DNA of 64,000 nucleotides, taken from NCBI GenBank assembly GCA_003598085.1, contig QZKU01000127.1, positions 1 to 64,000 on the forward strand, in the 5' to 3' direction. Both the position numbers and the translations under genes were made by a program. The stretch is from Candidatus Abyssobacteria bacterium SURF_5. GTDB taxonomy: Bacteria; Abyssobacteria; SURF-5. Of the stretch, positions 37,144-46,752 are shown piece after piece. The notes beneath the pieces were generated by a model, which was not told the origin of the DNA, made no database searches, and worked only from the letters and a program-made list of their open reading frames with translations. Position 1 is the stretch's first letter. The number at the start of each line of letters is the position of its first letter.

Positions 37144-39036
37144 CTAATCGAAATCCAGATCAAAGGTATAGATACCTTCGCTGAGCGTGCTTCTCATCTT
37201 CAGGCCGCTCTTTTGCAGCAATGACTGCGCCGGTTTGTTTTCTCGCAGAACCTCGGCCGTAAATCCGCTTATCCCGTTGCGCCGCGCGATCGTTACCAGA
37301 TACTTCAGCAGGAAACTCCCGATTCCACGCTTCTGCCAGCTATCGCGGACAAGCAGCGCGATTTCCGCCTTGTTGGTGCGTGGGTCCAGATAGTATCGGC
37401 CGATAGCGATGATTTCATCGCCGTGCGCCTCGGGGACCGTCCCCACGAGCGAAACATCGTTTCGACGGTTGATGTACGCGAAATCCTGCATCTGCCGCTG
37501 CGGGATGCGCTTCATATGGGACATGTAACGGTAGTACATCGCCTGCTGAGAAACCGCGTAAAACAAGTCCCTGATTCGCGGCTCGTCAGTCGGGTGTATC
37601 GGACGGAAGTTGATCTGAGTTCCGTCATCCAACAGCAGCGAGGTGCGCAAATCCTGGGGACCCAGCAGGAGCTTGCCGTCGGTATCACCCAACTCGCCCG
37701 CCAGCTCCGGACGGATATACTTCGCCTTTACCGCCTCCTGGAGCAGCTTTGCGCGAAAATCGGGATGCGAAATGCTGATCAGCGCAAGAGCGCGATCCTG
37801 AACGCTTTTCCCGTGAAGATATGCGATCCCGTATTCCGTCACGACGTAATGGACATCGCCCCGCGTTGTAACAACTCCCGCGCCCGCGCTCAAGTGAGTG
37901 ACAATCCTTGAAACTTTGCCTTCCTGCGCCGTTGAAGGAAGCGCGATAATCGCTTTCCCGCCGGGCGCCCTGGCGGCGCCTCGATTGAAGTCGACCTGCC
38001 CGCCGATCCCGGAGAAAAACTTGGTGCCCAGCGAATCCGAACAGACCTGGCCGGTCAGGTCAACCTCGAGCGCAACATTGATGGCCACCATCTTATGCTG
38101 CTGCCCGATGACAAAAACATCATTCACATATTCGGTCGGGTGAAATGAGAAGAAGGGATTGTTGTCGATGTAGTCATAAAGCTTCCGGCTCCCCATGCAG
38201 AAGCTGGCAACAATTTTCCCGCGGTCTATCGACTTGCGTTTGCCCGTGACCGCGCCCGCCTCGATAAGATCGATCAAGGCGTCGGAGAACATCTCCGTAT
38301 GAATTCCCAAATCCCTCTTCTCTCTGAGAAACTCGAGCACCGCCTGCGGAATCCGTCCGATCCCGAATTCGACCGTCGAGCCGTCCTCGATCAGAGCGGC
38401 GACGTATTCGCCGATCCTGCGCGTGACCTCGGTCGGCTGCGCCTGCGTGATCTCGTACAGCGGCTCGTCGACCGGCACCAGAATATCAAGATCATTAATA
38501 TGAATAAAGCTGTCTCCCAGCGTCCGCGGCATTTGCGGGTTCACCTGCGCAATCACCAGAGCGGCGTTCTCGGCCGCGCTCTTCACGATGTCAACCGATA
38601 TCCCCAGACTGCAGAGTCCCAGACGATCCGGCGGCGTCACCTGAATAAGCGCGGAATCAAGCGGCAATTGCCCCGATTTGAAAAGCTTCGGAATGTCGGA
38701 AAGGAATATCGGCGTGTAATCGCCCAGACCCTCCTGAATGATATTGCGCACGTTCTCGGCAATGAAGAAACTGTTCACCCGGAAATGCTCCGCCAGTTCT
38801 TTGTGCGCGTAGGGCGCTTCGCCAAAGGTGAGCAGGTGCACTATTTCCGTGTCGGCAAGCTCATTCGACCGGGCCGTCAGCGCGCGAACAAGCTCCTGCG
38901 GCGTCGCACAGCCCGTCCCGATAAACACTCGGTGACCGGGCATTATTTCAGCCACCGCTTCCTCGGCGGTGGCGATCATCGACCGGTACTTCTCCCGCCA
39001 ATCAGGATCAAATACATATTTCCGTTGTTCCGTCAT
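37144..39036 (-). CDS. Acetyl-CoA hydrolase/CoA-transferase fused to a GNAT acetyltransferase
   Basis: Residues 1 to about 440 form an acetyl-CoA hydrolase/4-hydroxybutyrate-type CoA-transferase (N-terminal EIMPGHRVFIGTGCATPQEL; GTKFFSGIGGQVDFNRGA near residue 340, the conserved oxyanion/acyl-CoA loop). From about 470 to 630 there is a GNAT domain, with VRDSWQKRGIGSFLLKYL as the acetyl-CoA binding loop. This two-domain architecture is known in bacteria. The first domain exchanges or hydrolyses acyl-CoA; the second could acetylate proteins, for instance acyl-CoA synthetases. The start overlaps the end of the ADP-forming ligase gene by 4 bp (ATGA), so the two are coupled and act in acyl-CoA/acetate interconversion. 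Confidence 0.9.
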   Translation of the reverse strand: MTEQRKYVFDPDWREKYRSMIATAEEAVAEIMPGHRVFIGTGCATPQELVRALTARSNELADTEIVHLLTFGEAPYAHKELAEHFRVNSFFIAENVRNIIQEGLGDYTPIFLSDIPKLFKSGQLPLDSALIQVTPPDRLGLCSLGISVDIVKSAAENAALVIAQVNPQMPRTLGDSFIHINDLDILVPVDEPLYEITQAQPTEVTRRIGEYVAALIEDGSTVEFGIGRIPQAVLEFLREKRDLGIHTEMFSDALIDLIEAGAVTGKRKSIDRGKIVASFCMGSRKLYDYIDNNPFFSFHPTEYVNDVFVIGQQHKMVAINVALEVDLTGQVCSDSLGTKFFSGIGGQVDFNRGAARAPGGKAIIALPSTAQEGKVSRIVTHLSAGAGVVTTRGDVHYVVTEYGIAYLHGKSVQDRALALISISHPDFRAKLLQEAVKAKYIRPELAGELGDTDGKLLLGPQDLRTSLLLDDGTQINFRPIHPTDEPRIRDLFYAVSQQAMYYRYMSHMKRIPQRQMQDFAYINRRNDVSLVGTVPEAHGDEIIAIGRYYLDPRTNKAEIALLVRDSWQKRGIGSFLLKYLVTIARRNGISGFTAEVLRENKPAQSLLQKSGLKMRSTLSEGIYTFDLDFD

Positions 39037-41138
39037 TGCCGAGCCTCTCTTTTCGATAAGATGATGCGCGCATCAGCAACAATGGGCTCAGTCCCGATCT
39101 CCCCGACGATCAGCGGGCTGATATCGAGCTCCTGTATCTGCGGGAAATCCGTCACCAGTTGACTTATCCGCTGAAGCCCGTTGGCGATGGCGCCCAGGTC
39201 TACGCCGGGCTGACCGCGCGTTCCTGTCAATAACGCATACGACCGGCTTTCCGACAGCATCTGCATCGCCTCCTGAGCCGTTATCGGAGCGAGATGAAAC
39301 GAGACGTCTTTCATCACCTCCACAAAGATGCCGCCGAGCCCGAACATCAGCATGGGGCCGAACTGAGGGTCGCGATTCATTCCAAGGATTACTTCGCGGC
39401 CGGGAGGACACATCTTCTCGACGTAAACGCCCTCGAGCTCCACATCGGGCATTCGCTCGCGCACGCGCAGCAACATCAGGTCGCACGCATCGCGAACGTC
39501 TTCGGGGTTCGATAGCCGCAGCTTGATCCCGCCGATATCGGATTTGTGCACGATGTGGGGCGACACGATCTTCAATGCAACGGGATAGCCCATCCGATTC
39601 GCTATCTCAACAGCTTCACTCGCGCTCATCACCATGTGCCCTTCGGGAACGGTAAATCCATATGCCCGCAGAATCTCTTTTGTCTTCACCTCTCCCACGT
39701 ACGTGCGGCCGGCTCGCAGCTGACGCGCAATAATCCGCTCCACCCGGCGCCGGTGAACCGGGAAACGCGTCACCACGCGAGGAGGACGCCGCCTCCAGGA
39801 CGCATACTCGCAGAGCGCGCGAAGCGCGGCGACCGCGCGCTCAGGAGAAGGATAGTCCGGCAAATTCGAATTGAGCATCTCGCTCCGACCCGGCAGCTGC
39901 GCATCACTGCCGATAAAAGCAGCCAGAACGGGTTTATTCCCGCGGATGCACCCGGCAACGACGCGCGCCGTTTCGGAACAATTCGTCATAACCTTCGGCG
40001 TCAGGATGATAATGACCGCGTCAACCGCTTCATTATCCAATGCGGCGTTCACCGCATCCTCATACCGATCGCAATCAGCGTCTCCCAAAACATCTATGGG
40101 ATTATCCGCGGTCACCGAATAAGGAGCCTTCCCGCGCAATGCGGTGGAAGAACCCCGTTGCGGAGAGGCCAGCGACAGGCCGCAATGCTCGACGGCGTCG
40201 GCCGCCAGAATGCCCGGGCCGTATGCATTACTGATAATTGCTATTCGATCACCTTTCGGGAGCGGCTGAGTGGCAAACGCGGCCGCATAATCAAGCAGTT
40301 TTTCAAAGCTGTCCGCCCGGATCACGCCCGAACGGTTAAACGCTGCGCCATATGCGATATCCGATCCGGCCAGACTGCCCGTGTGCGAGGAAGCGGCCTT
40401 CATTCCCGCGCGTGTAGTCCCTGCTTTCAGGATGACGACGGGCTTCATTGACGCAGCCGTCTCCGCCACTTTCACAAATTCATCGCCGGAACTGATGCTC
40501 TCAAGATATCCCACAATCACCCGGGTCTGCTCGTCCTCGGAGAATGCTTGAAGAAAATCGATTTCCGTCAGGTCCGCCCTGTTCCCGATCCCGACCATCT
40601 TCGCCAGCCCGAGATGGCTTCTCGATGCCCAATCCATTATGGCCGTGCACACTGCGCCGGATTGAGAGATAACCGATATCCCGCCTTCGTGAGGAAAATG
40701 GGGAATGATCGAAGCGTTCAGAGAGTTGCCCGTATTGATCAGGCCGGGACAGTTCGGCCCCAGAAGACGCACTTTTTTGGCGGCGCATATCTGCGCAATC
40801 CGGCTTTCAATCTCGGCGCCTTCAGGCGAGGCTTCTCGAAAACCGGCGGTTATCAGCGCTATCGCTTTGGCGCCCGCAAAAATCGCATCTTCAACCGCGG
40901 CCAGCACCGCGGGAACCGGAATTGCTATGACTGCAAGGTCTATGGGTATGCCGCACGTCCTGAGATTCTCACAGCACTTTATGCCCCGCACCCGATCGGC
41001 AAGCGGATTTACCGGCACGATGTTTCCCGCGTAACCGCAGTCGATCAGGTTCGCCAAAATGTCGTGACCGACTTTGCCGGGACTGCGCGAGGCGCCGATT
41101 ACGGCAACGCTCTTGGGATACAGCAACGGTTCCAGCAT
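39033..41138 (-). CDS. ADP-forming acetate-CoA ligase, fused alpha/beta subunits (first copy)
   Basis: The ATG at 41138 (MLEPLLYPKSVAVIGASRSP) gives 701 residues. The N-terminal CoA-binding Rossmann domain and two CoA-ligase domains (1-470) include the phospho-His loop SSHTGSLAGSD. An ATP-grasp domain follows (about 480-700; SPHIVHKSDIGGIKLRLSNP and MLMFGLGGIFVEVMKD). The enzyme interconverts acetyl-CoA + ADP + Pi with acetate + ATP + CoA, conserving energy as ATP in fermenting anaerobes. It is translationally coupled to the CoA-transferase-GNAT gene. A paralogue is at 58795-60975. Confidence 0.92.
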   Translation of the reverse strand: MLEPLLYPKSVAVIGASRSPGKVGHDILANLIDCGYAGNIVPVNPLADRVRGIKCCENLRTCGIPIDLAVIAIPVPAVLAAVEDAIFAGAKAIALITAGFREASPEGAEIESRIAQICAAKKVRLLGPNCPGLINTGNSLNASIIPHFPHEGGISVISQSGAVCTAIMDWASRSHLGLAKMVGIGNRADLTEIDFLQAFSEDEQTRVIVGYLESISSGDEFVKVAETAASMKPVVILKAGTTRAGMKAASSHTGSLAGSDIAYGAAFNRSGVIRADSFEKLLDYAAAFATQPLPKGDRIAIISNAYGPGILAADAVEHCGLSLASPQRGSSTALRGKAPYSVTADNPIDVLGDADCDRYEDAVNAALDNEAVDAVIIILTPKVMTNCSETARVVAGCIRGNKPVLAAFIGSDAQLPGRSEMLNSNLPDYPSPERAVAALRALCEYASWRRRPPRVVTRFPVHRRRVERIIARQLRAGRTYVGEVKTKEILRAYGFTVPEGHMVMSASEAVEIANRMGYPVALKIVSPHIVHKSDIGGIKLRLSNPEDVRDACDLMLLRVRERMPDVELEGVYVEKMCPPGREVILGMNRDPQFGPMLMFGLGGIFVEVMKDVSFHLAPITAQEAMQMLSESRSYALLTGTRGQPGVDLGAIANGLQRISQLVTDFPQIQELDISPLIVGEIGTEPIVADARIILSKREARQ

Positions 41139-41332
41139 ATTCGTAGAATCTTTGTACCGCGGTTCCCGGGTTTGGCCCAGAAAAAAACCACCTCTTCCCC
41201 CTCCGGTGAACCGCAAAAATGTTATTATCCAGCAGATACAGGCGCTCGCCGAACAACCGCTCGAATTGTCAGCGGGTTCTTTAAGCTAAAAAGAATATAT
41301 TCCGCCTTCCCACGCATGTCAAGCCAAGGGCA
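41139..41332. other. Intergenic region between the OFA transporter and the first acetate-CoA ligase
   Basis: About 194 bp. I searched it for GG-N10-GC sigma-54 sites and found none on the minus strand. The AT-rich TTAAGCTAAAAAGAATATAT near 41282 may be part of a promoter for the ligase gene. Confidence 0.3.
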
Positions 41333-42574
41333 TCACGCCGCCTTCAGACCCGGCGCCACCAGTTGTTCCTCATGCGGCGCTTTCGTTACGAAGGTCAGCG
41401 CGGCCGCAACAAGCATCACGAAACCGGCAATCACATAGGCCTGGTTAAACGAGCCGGTCGCGTCGAAAATCCTGCCGGATACGATCGGCAAAACGAGCCC
41501 GCCGACTCCCCACGCCGTGAAGACCAGGCCGTAGTTGACGCCGAAATTCTTCAGACCGTAATAGTCTTTTGTCGCCGACGGAAACAGCGACAGGCAGGCT
41601 CCGTAGTTGAAGCCGACGACCATCGAATAGGCGACCAGCATCGCCAACTGGTCCTGCAGGCGAAGCGTAAACATCAGGACCGCCTGCACCGCAAACACGA
41701 TGAGCATTGTCGCGGTTCGACCGATCCTGTCCGAGAGCACCCCGGCAATCACGCGGCCGCCCGCATTGCCCACCGCAAGCAGCGCCACCAGGACGAATCC
41801 CGCCGTGGAACCGCTCTGCAGCTCCACGATCTTCGCCAGCTTCCCGATGATCATCAGACCTGCGCCCGCCCCGCATGCGAACATGAACCAAAGCAAGTAG
41901 AACTGCGGAGTCCGCATCATTGACAGCCAATCGTATTCGTGGACGGGAGCCGCGGGTATTCCCCTATGCACCATCGAAGCCGACGAAGCCGGAACGTATT
42001 CCTTGGGCGGATTGCGCAAGAACTGCGCGAGAACCACCACGACCAGAAGAAAAGCGATGCCGAAAATCCTCATGGCGACCTGGACGCCGAATGCCGCGAT
42101 CAGATACCTGGCGAGAGGCGCCGCATACACTGACGCCAGACCGAATCCCGCCACCACAATCCCCGCTATCAGGCCCGTCCGCTCGCGCGGAAACCACTTG
42201 ACGGCGGGTGGTGTCGCCGAGGCATACCCGAACCCGATCCCTGCTCCTGCCAACAAACCAAACCCCAGCACAAATACCGTGAGCGAAGTGCTCGCGCTCG
42301 CGAGCAAAAAGCCCAATCCGGTCAAAACACCGCCCATGGTCGCCACCTTGCGCGGGCCGATCTTATCCTGCATCCGCCCGGCAACCACCATGACAAGAGC
42401 GAAAACGATGCATGCAATCGAATAAGGGAGCGCTCGCTGAGCCTCGTTCCACCCCCATTCCTGCGGAATCGCTTTCGAGATGACACTCCACGTATAAAGA
42501 ACCCCGAGAGCAAGGTTGATGCCTGTCCCGGAGAGAGCGACGGTCCATCCATAATTCCTGACGTTCTGATTCAT
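41333..42574 (-). CDS. Major facilitator transporter, oxalate/formate antiporter (OFA) family
   Basis: The 413-residue protein has about 12 membrane segments and begins NYGWTVALSGTGINLALGVL, YTWSVISKAIPQEWGWNEAQ, the hallmark N-terminus of OFA-family carriers. The motif GRMQDKIGPRKVATMGG after helix 2 is the MFS loop signature, and GVLSDRIGRT is its second-half counterpart. Members carry oxalate/formate or other small carboxylates. Its place between acs and the acetate-CoA ligase suggests acetate or another monocarboxylate, but that is inference. Confidence 0.9.
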   Translation of the reverse strand: MNQNVRNYGWTVALSGTGINLALGVLYTWSVISKAIPQEWGWNEAQRALPYSIACIVFALVMVVAGRMQDKIGPRKVATMGGVLTGLGFLLASASTSLTVFVLGFGLLAGAGIGFGYASATPPAVKWFPRERTGLIAGIVVAGFGLASVYAAPLARYLIAAFGVQVAMRIFGIAFLLVVVVLAQFLRNPPKEYVPASSASMVHRGIPAAPVHEYDWLSMMRTPQFYLLWFMFACGAGAGLMIIGKLAKIVELQSGSTAGFVLVALLAVGNAGGRVIAGVLSDRIGRTATMLIVFAVQAVLMFTLRLQDQLAMLVAYSMVVGFNYGACLSLFPSATKDYYGLKNFGVNYGLVFTAWGVGGLVLPIVSGRIFDATGSFNQAYVIAGFVMLVAAALTFVTKAPHEEQLVAPGLKAA

Positions 42575-42692
42575 GCCATCACCTCAAGACCGGCCCGTCG
42601 TCGGCCGGACTGGCGGCAATTGGTCGAATCCGCTTTCGCAACGGCAACCGCTGATTGCGCCGGTCCGCCACGACAGGAAAAAGCCGCTCCGG

Positions 42693-44693
42693 CTATTTTT
42701 TTTGCGCGGCTGCCTCGCCGCCTTTTTTTCCCTTCAGCAAGTTCTCCACAACCGAGGTGTCGGCCAGGGTCGTGGTATCACCGATCTGCTCACTGCCTTC
42801 GGCGATCTTGCGAAGGATTCGCCTCATGATCTTGCCGCTTCGCGTCTTCGGCAGACCCTCCGCGAACTGCAGTTCGTCGGGCGTCGCAATCGGACCGATC
42901 TCCTTCCTGACGTGCGCGATGAGCTGCTTCCTCATTGATTCCGAAGCTTCCACTCCCGCCTTCAACGTCACAAAAGCGTAAATACCCTGCCCCTTGATCT
43001 CATGCGGCATCGGGACAACGGCGGCCTCCGAGACGTTGGGGTGCGAGACCAGCGCGCTTTCAATCTCAGCGGTGCCCAGTCGATGTCCCGACACGTTGAT
43101 GACGTCGTCGATCCGGCCCATCAGCCAGAAGTCGCCGTCTTCATCCTTTCTCGCGCCGTCACCCGTAAAATACAAACCGGGATACAACGTGAAATAGGTT
43201 TCCTTGAACCGCTTCGGATCGCCATAGACGCCACGCATCATCCCGGGCCACGGCCGCTTGATTATGAGATAGCCGCCCTCATTCGGCTTCGCCGGCGAGC
43301 CATCCTCTCGTATCACCTCGGCTTCGACTCCGAAAAACGGCTTGTTTGCGGAGGCCGGTTTCAGCGTGAAGGCGCCGGGCAGCGGCGTAATCAAAATGCC
43401 GCCGGTCTCGGTTTGCCACCAGGTATCCACGATCGGACATTTCCCCTTGCCGATCAGGTTGTAATACCACATCCAGGCTTCCGGATTGATCGGTTCGCCG
43501 ACGGTTCCCAGCAGCCGCAAGCTGGACAGGTTGTTTCGCTTCGGCCACTCGTCGCCCTCCCTCATGATCGAGCGAATCGCCGTGGGGGCCGTATAGAAGA
43601 TGTTGACCTTGTACTTGTCTATGATCTGCCAGAACCTGTCTCTCTCGGGATAGAACGGCACTCCTTCGTACATCACCGACGTCACGCCCTCGCAGAGAGG
43701 CCCGTACACGATGTAGCTGTGACCGGTCACCCAGCCGATGTCGGCCGTGCACCAGAAAACATCTTCGTCGCGATAGTCGAAGATGTACCGAAACGTCTGG
43801 GCCGCATACAGCAAATAGCCGGCGGTGGTATGAAGCACTCCCTTCGGTTTTCCTGTGCTGCCGCTGGTATAGAGAATGAAGAGCGGGTCCTCCGCGTCCA
43901 TTATCTCCGGCTCGCATTCGTCTTTGATATCGGGCGCGTTCATCTCCTCGTGCCACCAGCTTTCCATTCCCGGCTTCATCGATACCTGTTTGAAGGTCCG
44001 ATTCACCACGATCACCTTTTCAACCGACGGGCATTTCGTCAGCGCCTCATCTGCCGCCTTTTTCAGTTCGATGATCTTGCCGTTCCGGAAGCTGGCGTCG
44101 ACGGTGATAAGCATCCTGGCGCCGCTGTCCTGGATGCGATCGCGCAACGCGTCGGCGCTGAACCCGCCGAATACCACGCTGTGAATCGCTCCAATCCGCG
44201 TGCACGCAAGCATCGCTATCGGGAGTTCCGGAATCATCGGCAAATAGATGCAGACGCGATCGCCCTTCTTTATCCCCTTCTTCTTCAGCACGTTCGCAAA
44301 CCTGCACACCTCCCGATACAGTTGCTCGTAGGTGTACGACTTGTCCTCGCCCAGCGGCTCGCCTTCCCATTGAAGAGCGATCTTGTTCCTTCGCTTTGTC
44401 TTCAGATGTCGATCCAGACAGTTGTAGGAGACATTCAGTTTTCCGCCCTCAAACCACCTGCATTCCGTCGTCTCTGCATTCCAATAGTGGACGCGGTCCC
44501 ATTTCCTGTACCAATCCAGACTCTCGGCCAGGCGGCCCCAGAACTGGTCCGGATTTTCCAGCGATTCCCGGTACAGCCGCTCATATTCCTCCTGCGATTT
44601 GATCCGCGCCTTCTCCTGGAATTCCTTTGGCGGCGGGAATTTCCGCTGCTCGTCCATCATCGAGGTGATGCCTTTTCCAGCTTTTGTATGCAT
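42693..44693 (-). CDS. acs: Acetyl-CoA synthetase, AMP-forming
   Basis: The 666-residue protein is a typical full-length Acs: N-terminal ACAS_N segment ([20 protein letters not shown]), the ATP/AMP loop [15 protein letters not shown] near residue 273, [16 protein letters not shown] near 420, the hinge [20 protein letters not shown], and the regulatory lysine region [16 protein letters not shown] near 612. It activates acetate to acetyl-CoA using ATP. The GNAT-fused protein at 37144-39036 could acetylate that lysine; this is inference. The gene lies 108 bp downstream of the receiver-CBS gene on the same strand and may share its sigma-54 promoter. Confidence 0.97.
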   Translation of the reverse strand: MHTKAGKGITSMMDEQRKFPPPKEFQEKARIKSQEEYERLYRESLENPDQFWGRLAESLDWYRKWDRVHYWNAETTECRWFEGGKLNVSYNCLDRHLKTKRRNKIALQWEGEPLGEDKSYTYEQLYREVCRFANVLKKKGIKKGDRVCIYLPMIPELPIAMLACTRIGAIHSVVFGGFSADALRDRIQDSGARMLITVDASFRNGKIIELKKAADEALTKCPSVEKVIVVNRTFKQVSMKPGMESWWHEEMNAPDIKDECEPEIMDAEDPLFILYTSGSTGKPKGVLHTTAGYLLYAAQTFRYIFDYRDEDVFWCTADIGWVTGHSYIVYGPLCEGVTSVMYEGVPFYPERDRFWQIIDKYKVNIFYTAPTAIRSIMREGDEWPKRNNLSSLRLLGTVGEPINPEAWMWYYNLIGKGKCPIVDTWWQTETGGILITPLPGAFTLKPASANKPFFGVEAEVIREDGSPAKPNEGGYLIIKRPWPGMMRGVYGDPKRFKETYFTLYPGLYFTGDGARKDEDGDFWLMGRIDDVINVSGHRLGTAEIESALVSHPNVSEAAVVPMPHEIKGQGIYAFVTLKAGVEASESMRKQLIAHVRKEIGPIATPDELQFAEGLPKTRSGKIMRRILRKIAEGSEQIGDTTTLADTSVVENLLKGKKGGEAAAQKK

Positions 44694-44801
44694 ATCCAGG
44701 CTCCTTGTGTATGTCTTTCCTTCAAAGAAACCGCTGCCACACTACATACAATATCATAACCACAAAAGAACCGCCTCACAAGGTTCAATAGCAGCCCCGT
44801 T

Positions 44802-45767
44802 TCAGCCGATGATATTGGCCATCTCAAACATCAGGTCCTTTTCGCGGATCACCCCGATTACCTTATCCTCGTCCATCACGAGCAGCCTCCTGACGTTCAG
44901 GGAAAGGAGCCGGTTTGTCGCCTCCAGCAGATCCGCGTCCGCATCGATCGAGGGCGGTTTATCCAGCATCAACTCGCGGACTTTCTTTTTGCCGAGCTCA
45001 TGCACCATGTTCGAAAATATCTGCCCGTGAGTCCGACCCGATTCCGAAACAATCAGCGAAGGCCGCTCCGACAGCAGGCGCAGATAGGTCGACTCGAGCC
45101 CCTGCAGAAAATCGGTAAAGCTGATTATCCCAATGATCTTGTCCGCCCGATCGCGGACCAGCACGCACCGGTGAACACCTTCATCTACGGTGGTCGTAAT
45201 CACTGTCTTGCTGCCGATCACCACTTCAATCGGCTCTTCCTCGACCGAATCGGTGACAATGGTTTTCTGTCCGAGCAGTATTGCAATAGCCTCGGCAATC
45301 GTCCAGTCGTCCCGCACAGACCCAAAGGAACTGAGAGAAACCATGATGTCTCTCACGCGGCGCTCCTTCTCATACGTTCCCTTCTTCTTGTGGTAGGCTT
45401 CTCTGATCTTCACCGCGATCAAGTCGATGTCGCAGGGCTTCACCAGGTAGGCAAACGCCCCATGGCGGAGGCCGAAGGTAACCGATTCCGACGAACCGTA
45501 TCCCGTGAGAATGATCACCTGGATATCGGGCCGTATCTTCTTCAGCGAATAAAGCACCTCATTCCCATCCATCCCCGGCATTTTCAGATCGAGAAGAATG
45601 ACGTCGAAGCTCTCTTTCTTCACCGCTGCAATGGCCTCTGAGCCGGATGCGGCCGTCTGAATATTGAACCCGCGCTTCCTGAAGAGAGACTTTGCGTTGG
45701 CTCGAAAGTTCTCCTCATCGTCCACCAGCAGGACATGTATTTCGTGGGTCTCCTGTGTCTTCTGCAT
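44802..45767 (-). CDS. Response regulator with receiver and CBS-domain pairs
   Basis: The ATG at 45767, about 8 nt after AAGGAG, gives 321 residues. Residues 10-125 form a receiver (LLVDDEENFRAN, acceptor Asp in VILLDLKMPGMDG, LTGYGS, YLVKPCDIDLI). After a linker come CBS motifs (DDWTIAEAIAILL, VGSKTVITTTVDEGVHRCVL, RADKIIGIISFTDFL; then ELMLDKPPSIDADADLLEAT, VRRLLVMDEDKVIGVIREKD). CBS pairs bind adenine nucleotides, so this protein may link a phosphorelay to energy charge. No DNA-binding domain is present. It precedes acs and lies divergently from the hydrogenase operon. Confidence 0.9.
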   Translation of the reverse strand: MQKTQETHEIHVLLVDDEENFRANAKSLFRKRGFNIQTAASGSEAIAAVKKESFDVILLDLKMPGMDGNEVLYSLKKIRPDIQVIILTGYGSSESVTFGLRHGAFAYLVKPCDIDLIAVKIREAYHKKKGTYEKERRVRDIMVSLSSFGSVRDDWTIAEAIAILLGQKTIVTDSVEEEPIEVVIGSKTVITTTVDEGVHRCVLVRDRADKIIGIISFTDFLQGLESTYLRLLSERPSLIVSESGRTHGQIFSNMVHELGKKKVRELMLDKPPSIDADADLLEATNRLLSLNVRRLLVMDEDKVIGVIREKDLMFEMANIIG

Positions 45768-45831
45768 GATGATGCTCCTTTCCGGCCTCCAGCGGCGCAT
45801 ATGAAGACCGTCAACCCATGCCCGTTTTGAC

Positions 45832-45848
45832 GGCAATTTCTGTGCCGA
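45832..45848 (-). promoter_or_regulatory. Sigma-54 promoter of the receiver-CBS/acs region
   Basis: The minus strand reads TCGGCACAGAAATTGCC, with GG (45846-45845) and GC (45834-45833) exactly 10 nt apart. The predicted leader is about 55 nt to the ATG at 45767. Activator copy B lies about 80 bp upstream. Confidence 0.72.
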
Positions 45849-45926
45849 GTTTTGCGAAAAGAAAAACCCCTTTCTTTTCGCACCTCAATCCCGGCGGATC
45901 GAAGAACTCCCGCGCTCCCGGTTGAC

Positions 45927-45957
45927 GGGAATCTTTACATTTGTAAAGAAAACCGAC
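45927..45957. promoter_or_regulatory. Upstream activator site, copy B, between divergent sigma-54 promoters
   Basis: This copy contains the perfect palindrome CTTTACA-TT-TGTAAAG and ends TGTAAAGAAAACCGAC in the plus orientation. It lies about 80 bp from the minus-strand sigma-54 promoter (45832-45848) and about 150 bp from the plus-strand one (46103-46120), so one activator site may serve both the receiver-CBS/acs and the hydrogenase transcripts. Confidence 0.65.
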
Positions 45958-46102
45958 GATTTCGCGCCGCCCCGCGGCGACGGTGATGCAATCTCTGCTT
46001 TCCCGATCTGGCGACATCGATAATCGCGCACTTGTCTGAGTTTGCTTATCGTTTCACCGCACGCGGCGCCGCCGCTTCCGACCACTGCCGCCCGTGATTT
46101 GA

Positions 46103-46120
46103 TTCGGCATAGTTGTTGCT
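46103..46120 (+). promoter_or_regulatory. Sigma-54 promoter of the [FeFe]-hydrogenase operon
   Basis: TTCGGCATAGTTGTTGCT has GG (46106-46107) and GC (46118-46119) with 10 nt between them, and the TTGCT box is perfect. Transcription would start near 46131, leaving a leader of about 97 nt before hydC. The leader contains a small hairpin ACAACC-CTTTCC-GGTTGT at 46163-46180 of unknown role. Confidence 0.68.
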
Positions 46121-46227
46121 CCTAGATTGTTTAACGCATTGTGTCATAACGGGATTGTCGAAACAACCCTTTCCGGTTGTCCCAAAAGAGGGTATGTTGC
46201 TTCTGCTGACCTCTAAGGAGATAAACC

Positions 46228-46752
46228 ATGAAGTGCGAATGTGCTTGCGAAATGATACCCGATGAATTTACCGAGGAGCAATGGAAACGTGTCGATGAGG
46301 TTATCGCACGTTACCGCAACAAACCCGGCGCCCTGATTCCTGTGCTCGAAACGGTGCAGGGAATCACGGGTTACCTCCCGGAGTCCGTGCAGCGGCGCGT
46401 GGCAAGAGGCCTGAACATCCCGCTCTCACAAGTATATGGCGTCGTCACATTCTACTCGTTCTTCACCATGAAGCCCCGCGGCAGACACCAGGTGCGCGTG
46501 TGCCTGGGAACCGCCTGCCATGTCAGGGGATCCCACAGGGTGCTCCGCGATATGGAGCAAAAACTGGGAATCGAGCCAGGCGAATGCACCGACGACAGGG
46601 AATTCAGCCTCGATATAGTCCGCTGCGTGGGCGCGTGCGGCTTGGCGCCCGTCATGGTTGTTGACGATGACACGCATAAACAGGTAAAGGTGGCCAGGCT
46701 CGATCAGATTCTGGATAAGTACCGCCGGCCCGCCGAGGAGCAGAAACCATGA
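46228..46752 (+). CDS. hydC: [FeFe]-hydrogenase gamma subunit, NuoE-like [2Fe-2S] protein
   Basis: The 174-residue subunit has the NuoE-type helical N-terminus (PGALIPVLETVQGITGYLPE) and a thioredoxin-like [2Fe-2S] domain with its four ligands in CLGTACHVRG (near residue 92) and CVGACGLAPVMVV (near residue 133). It carries electrons between the flavin subunit and the other clusters in trimeric electron-bifurcating or NAD-linked hydrogenases. AAGGAG precedes the ATG by about 8 nt. Its stop overlaps the start of the next gene by ATGA. It is the first gene after the predicted sigma-54 promoter. Confidence 0.93.
   Translation: MKCECACEMIPDEFTEEQWKRVDEVIARYRNKPGALIPVLETVQGITGYLPESVQRRVARGLNIPLSQVYGVVTFYSFFTMKPRGRHQVRVCLGTACHVRGSHRVLRDMEQKLGIEPGECTDDREFSLDIVRCVGACGLAPVMVVDDDTHKQVKVARLDQILDKYRRPAEEQKP

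Noticed and set aside
43002-44759. 585-codon open frame on the plus strand
   Set aside because: It is antisense to acs, which is unmistakable; no start context or known domain.
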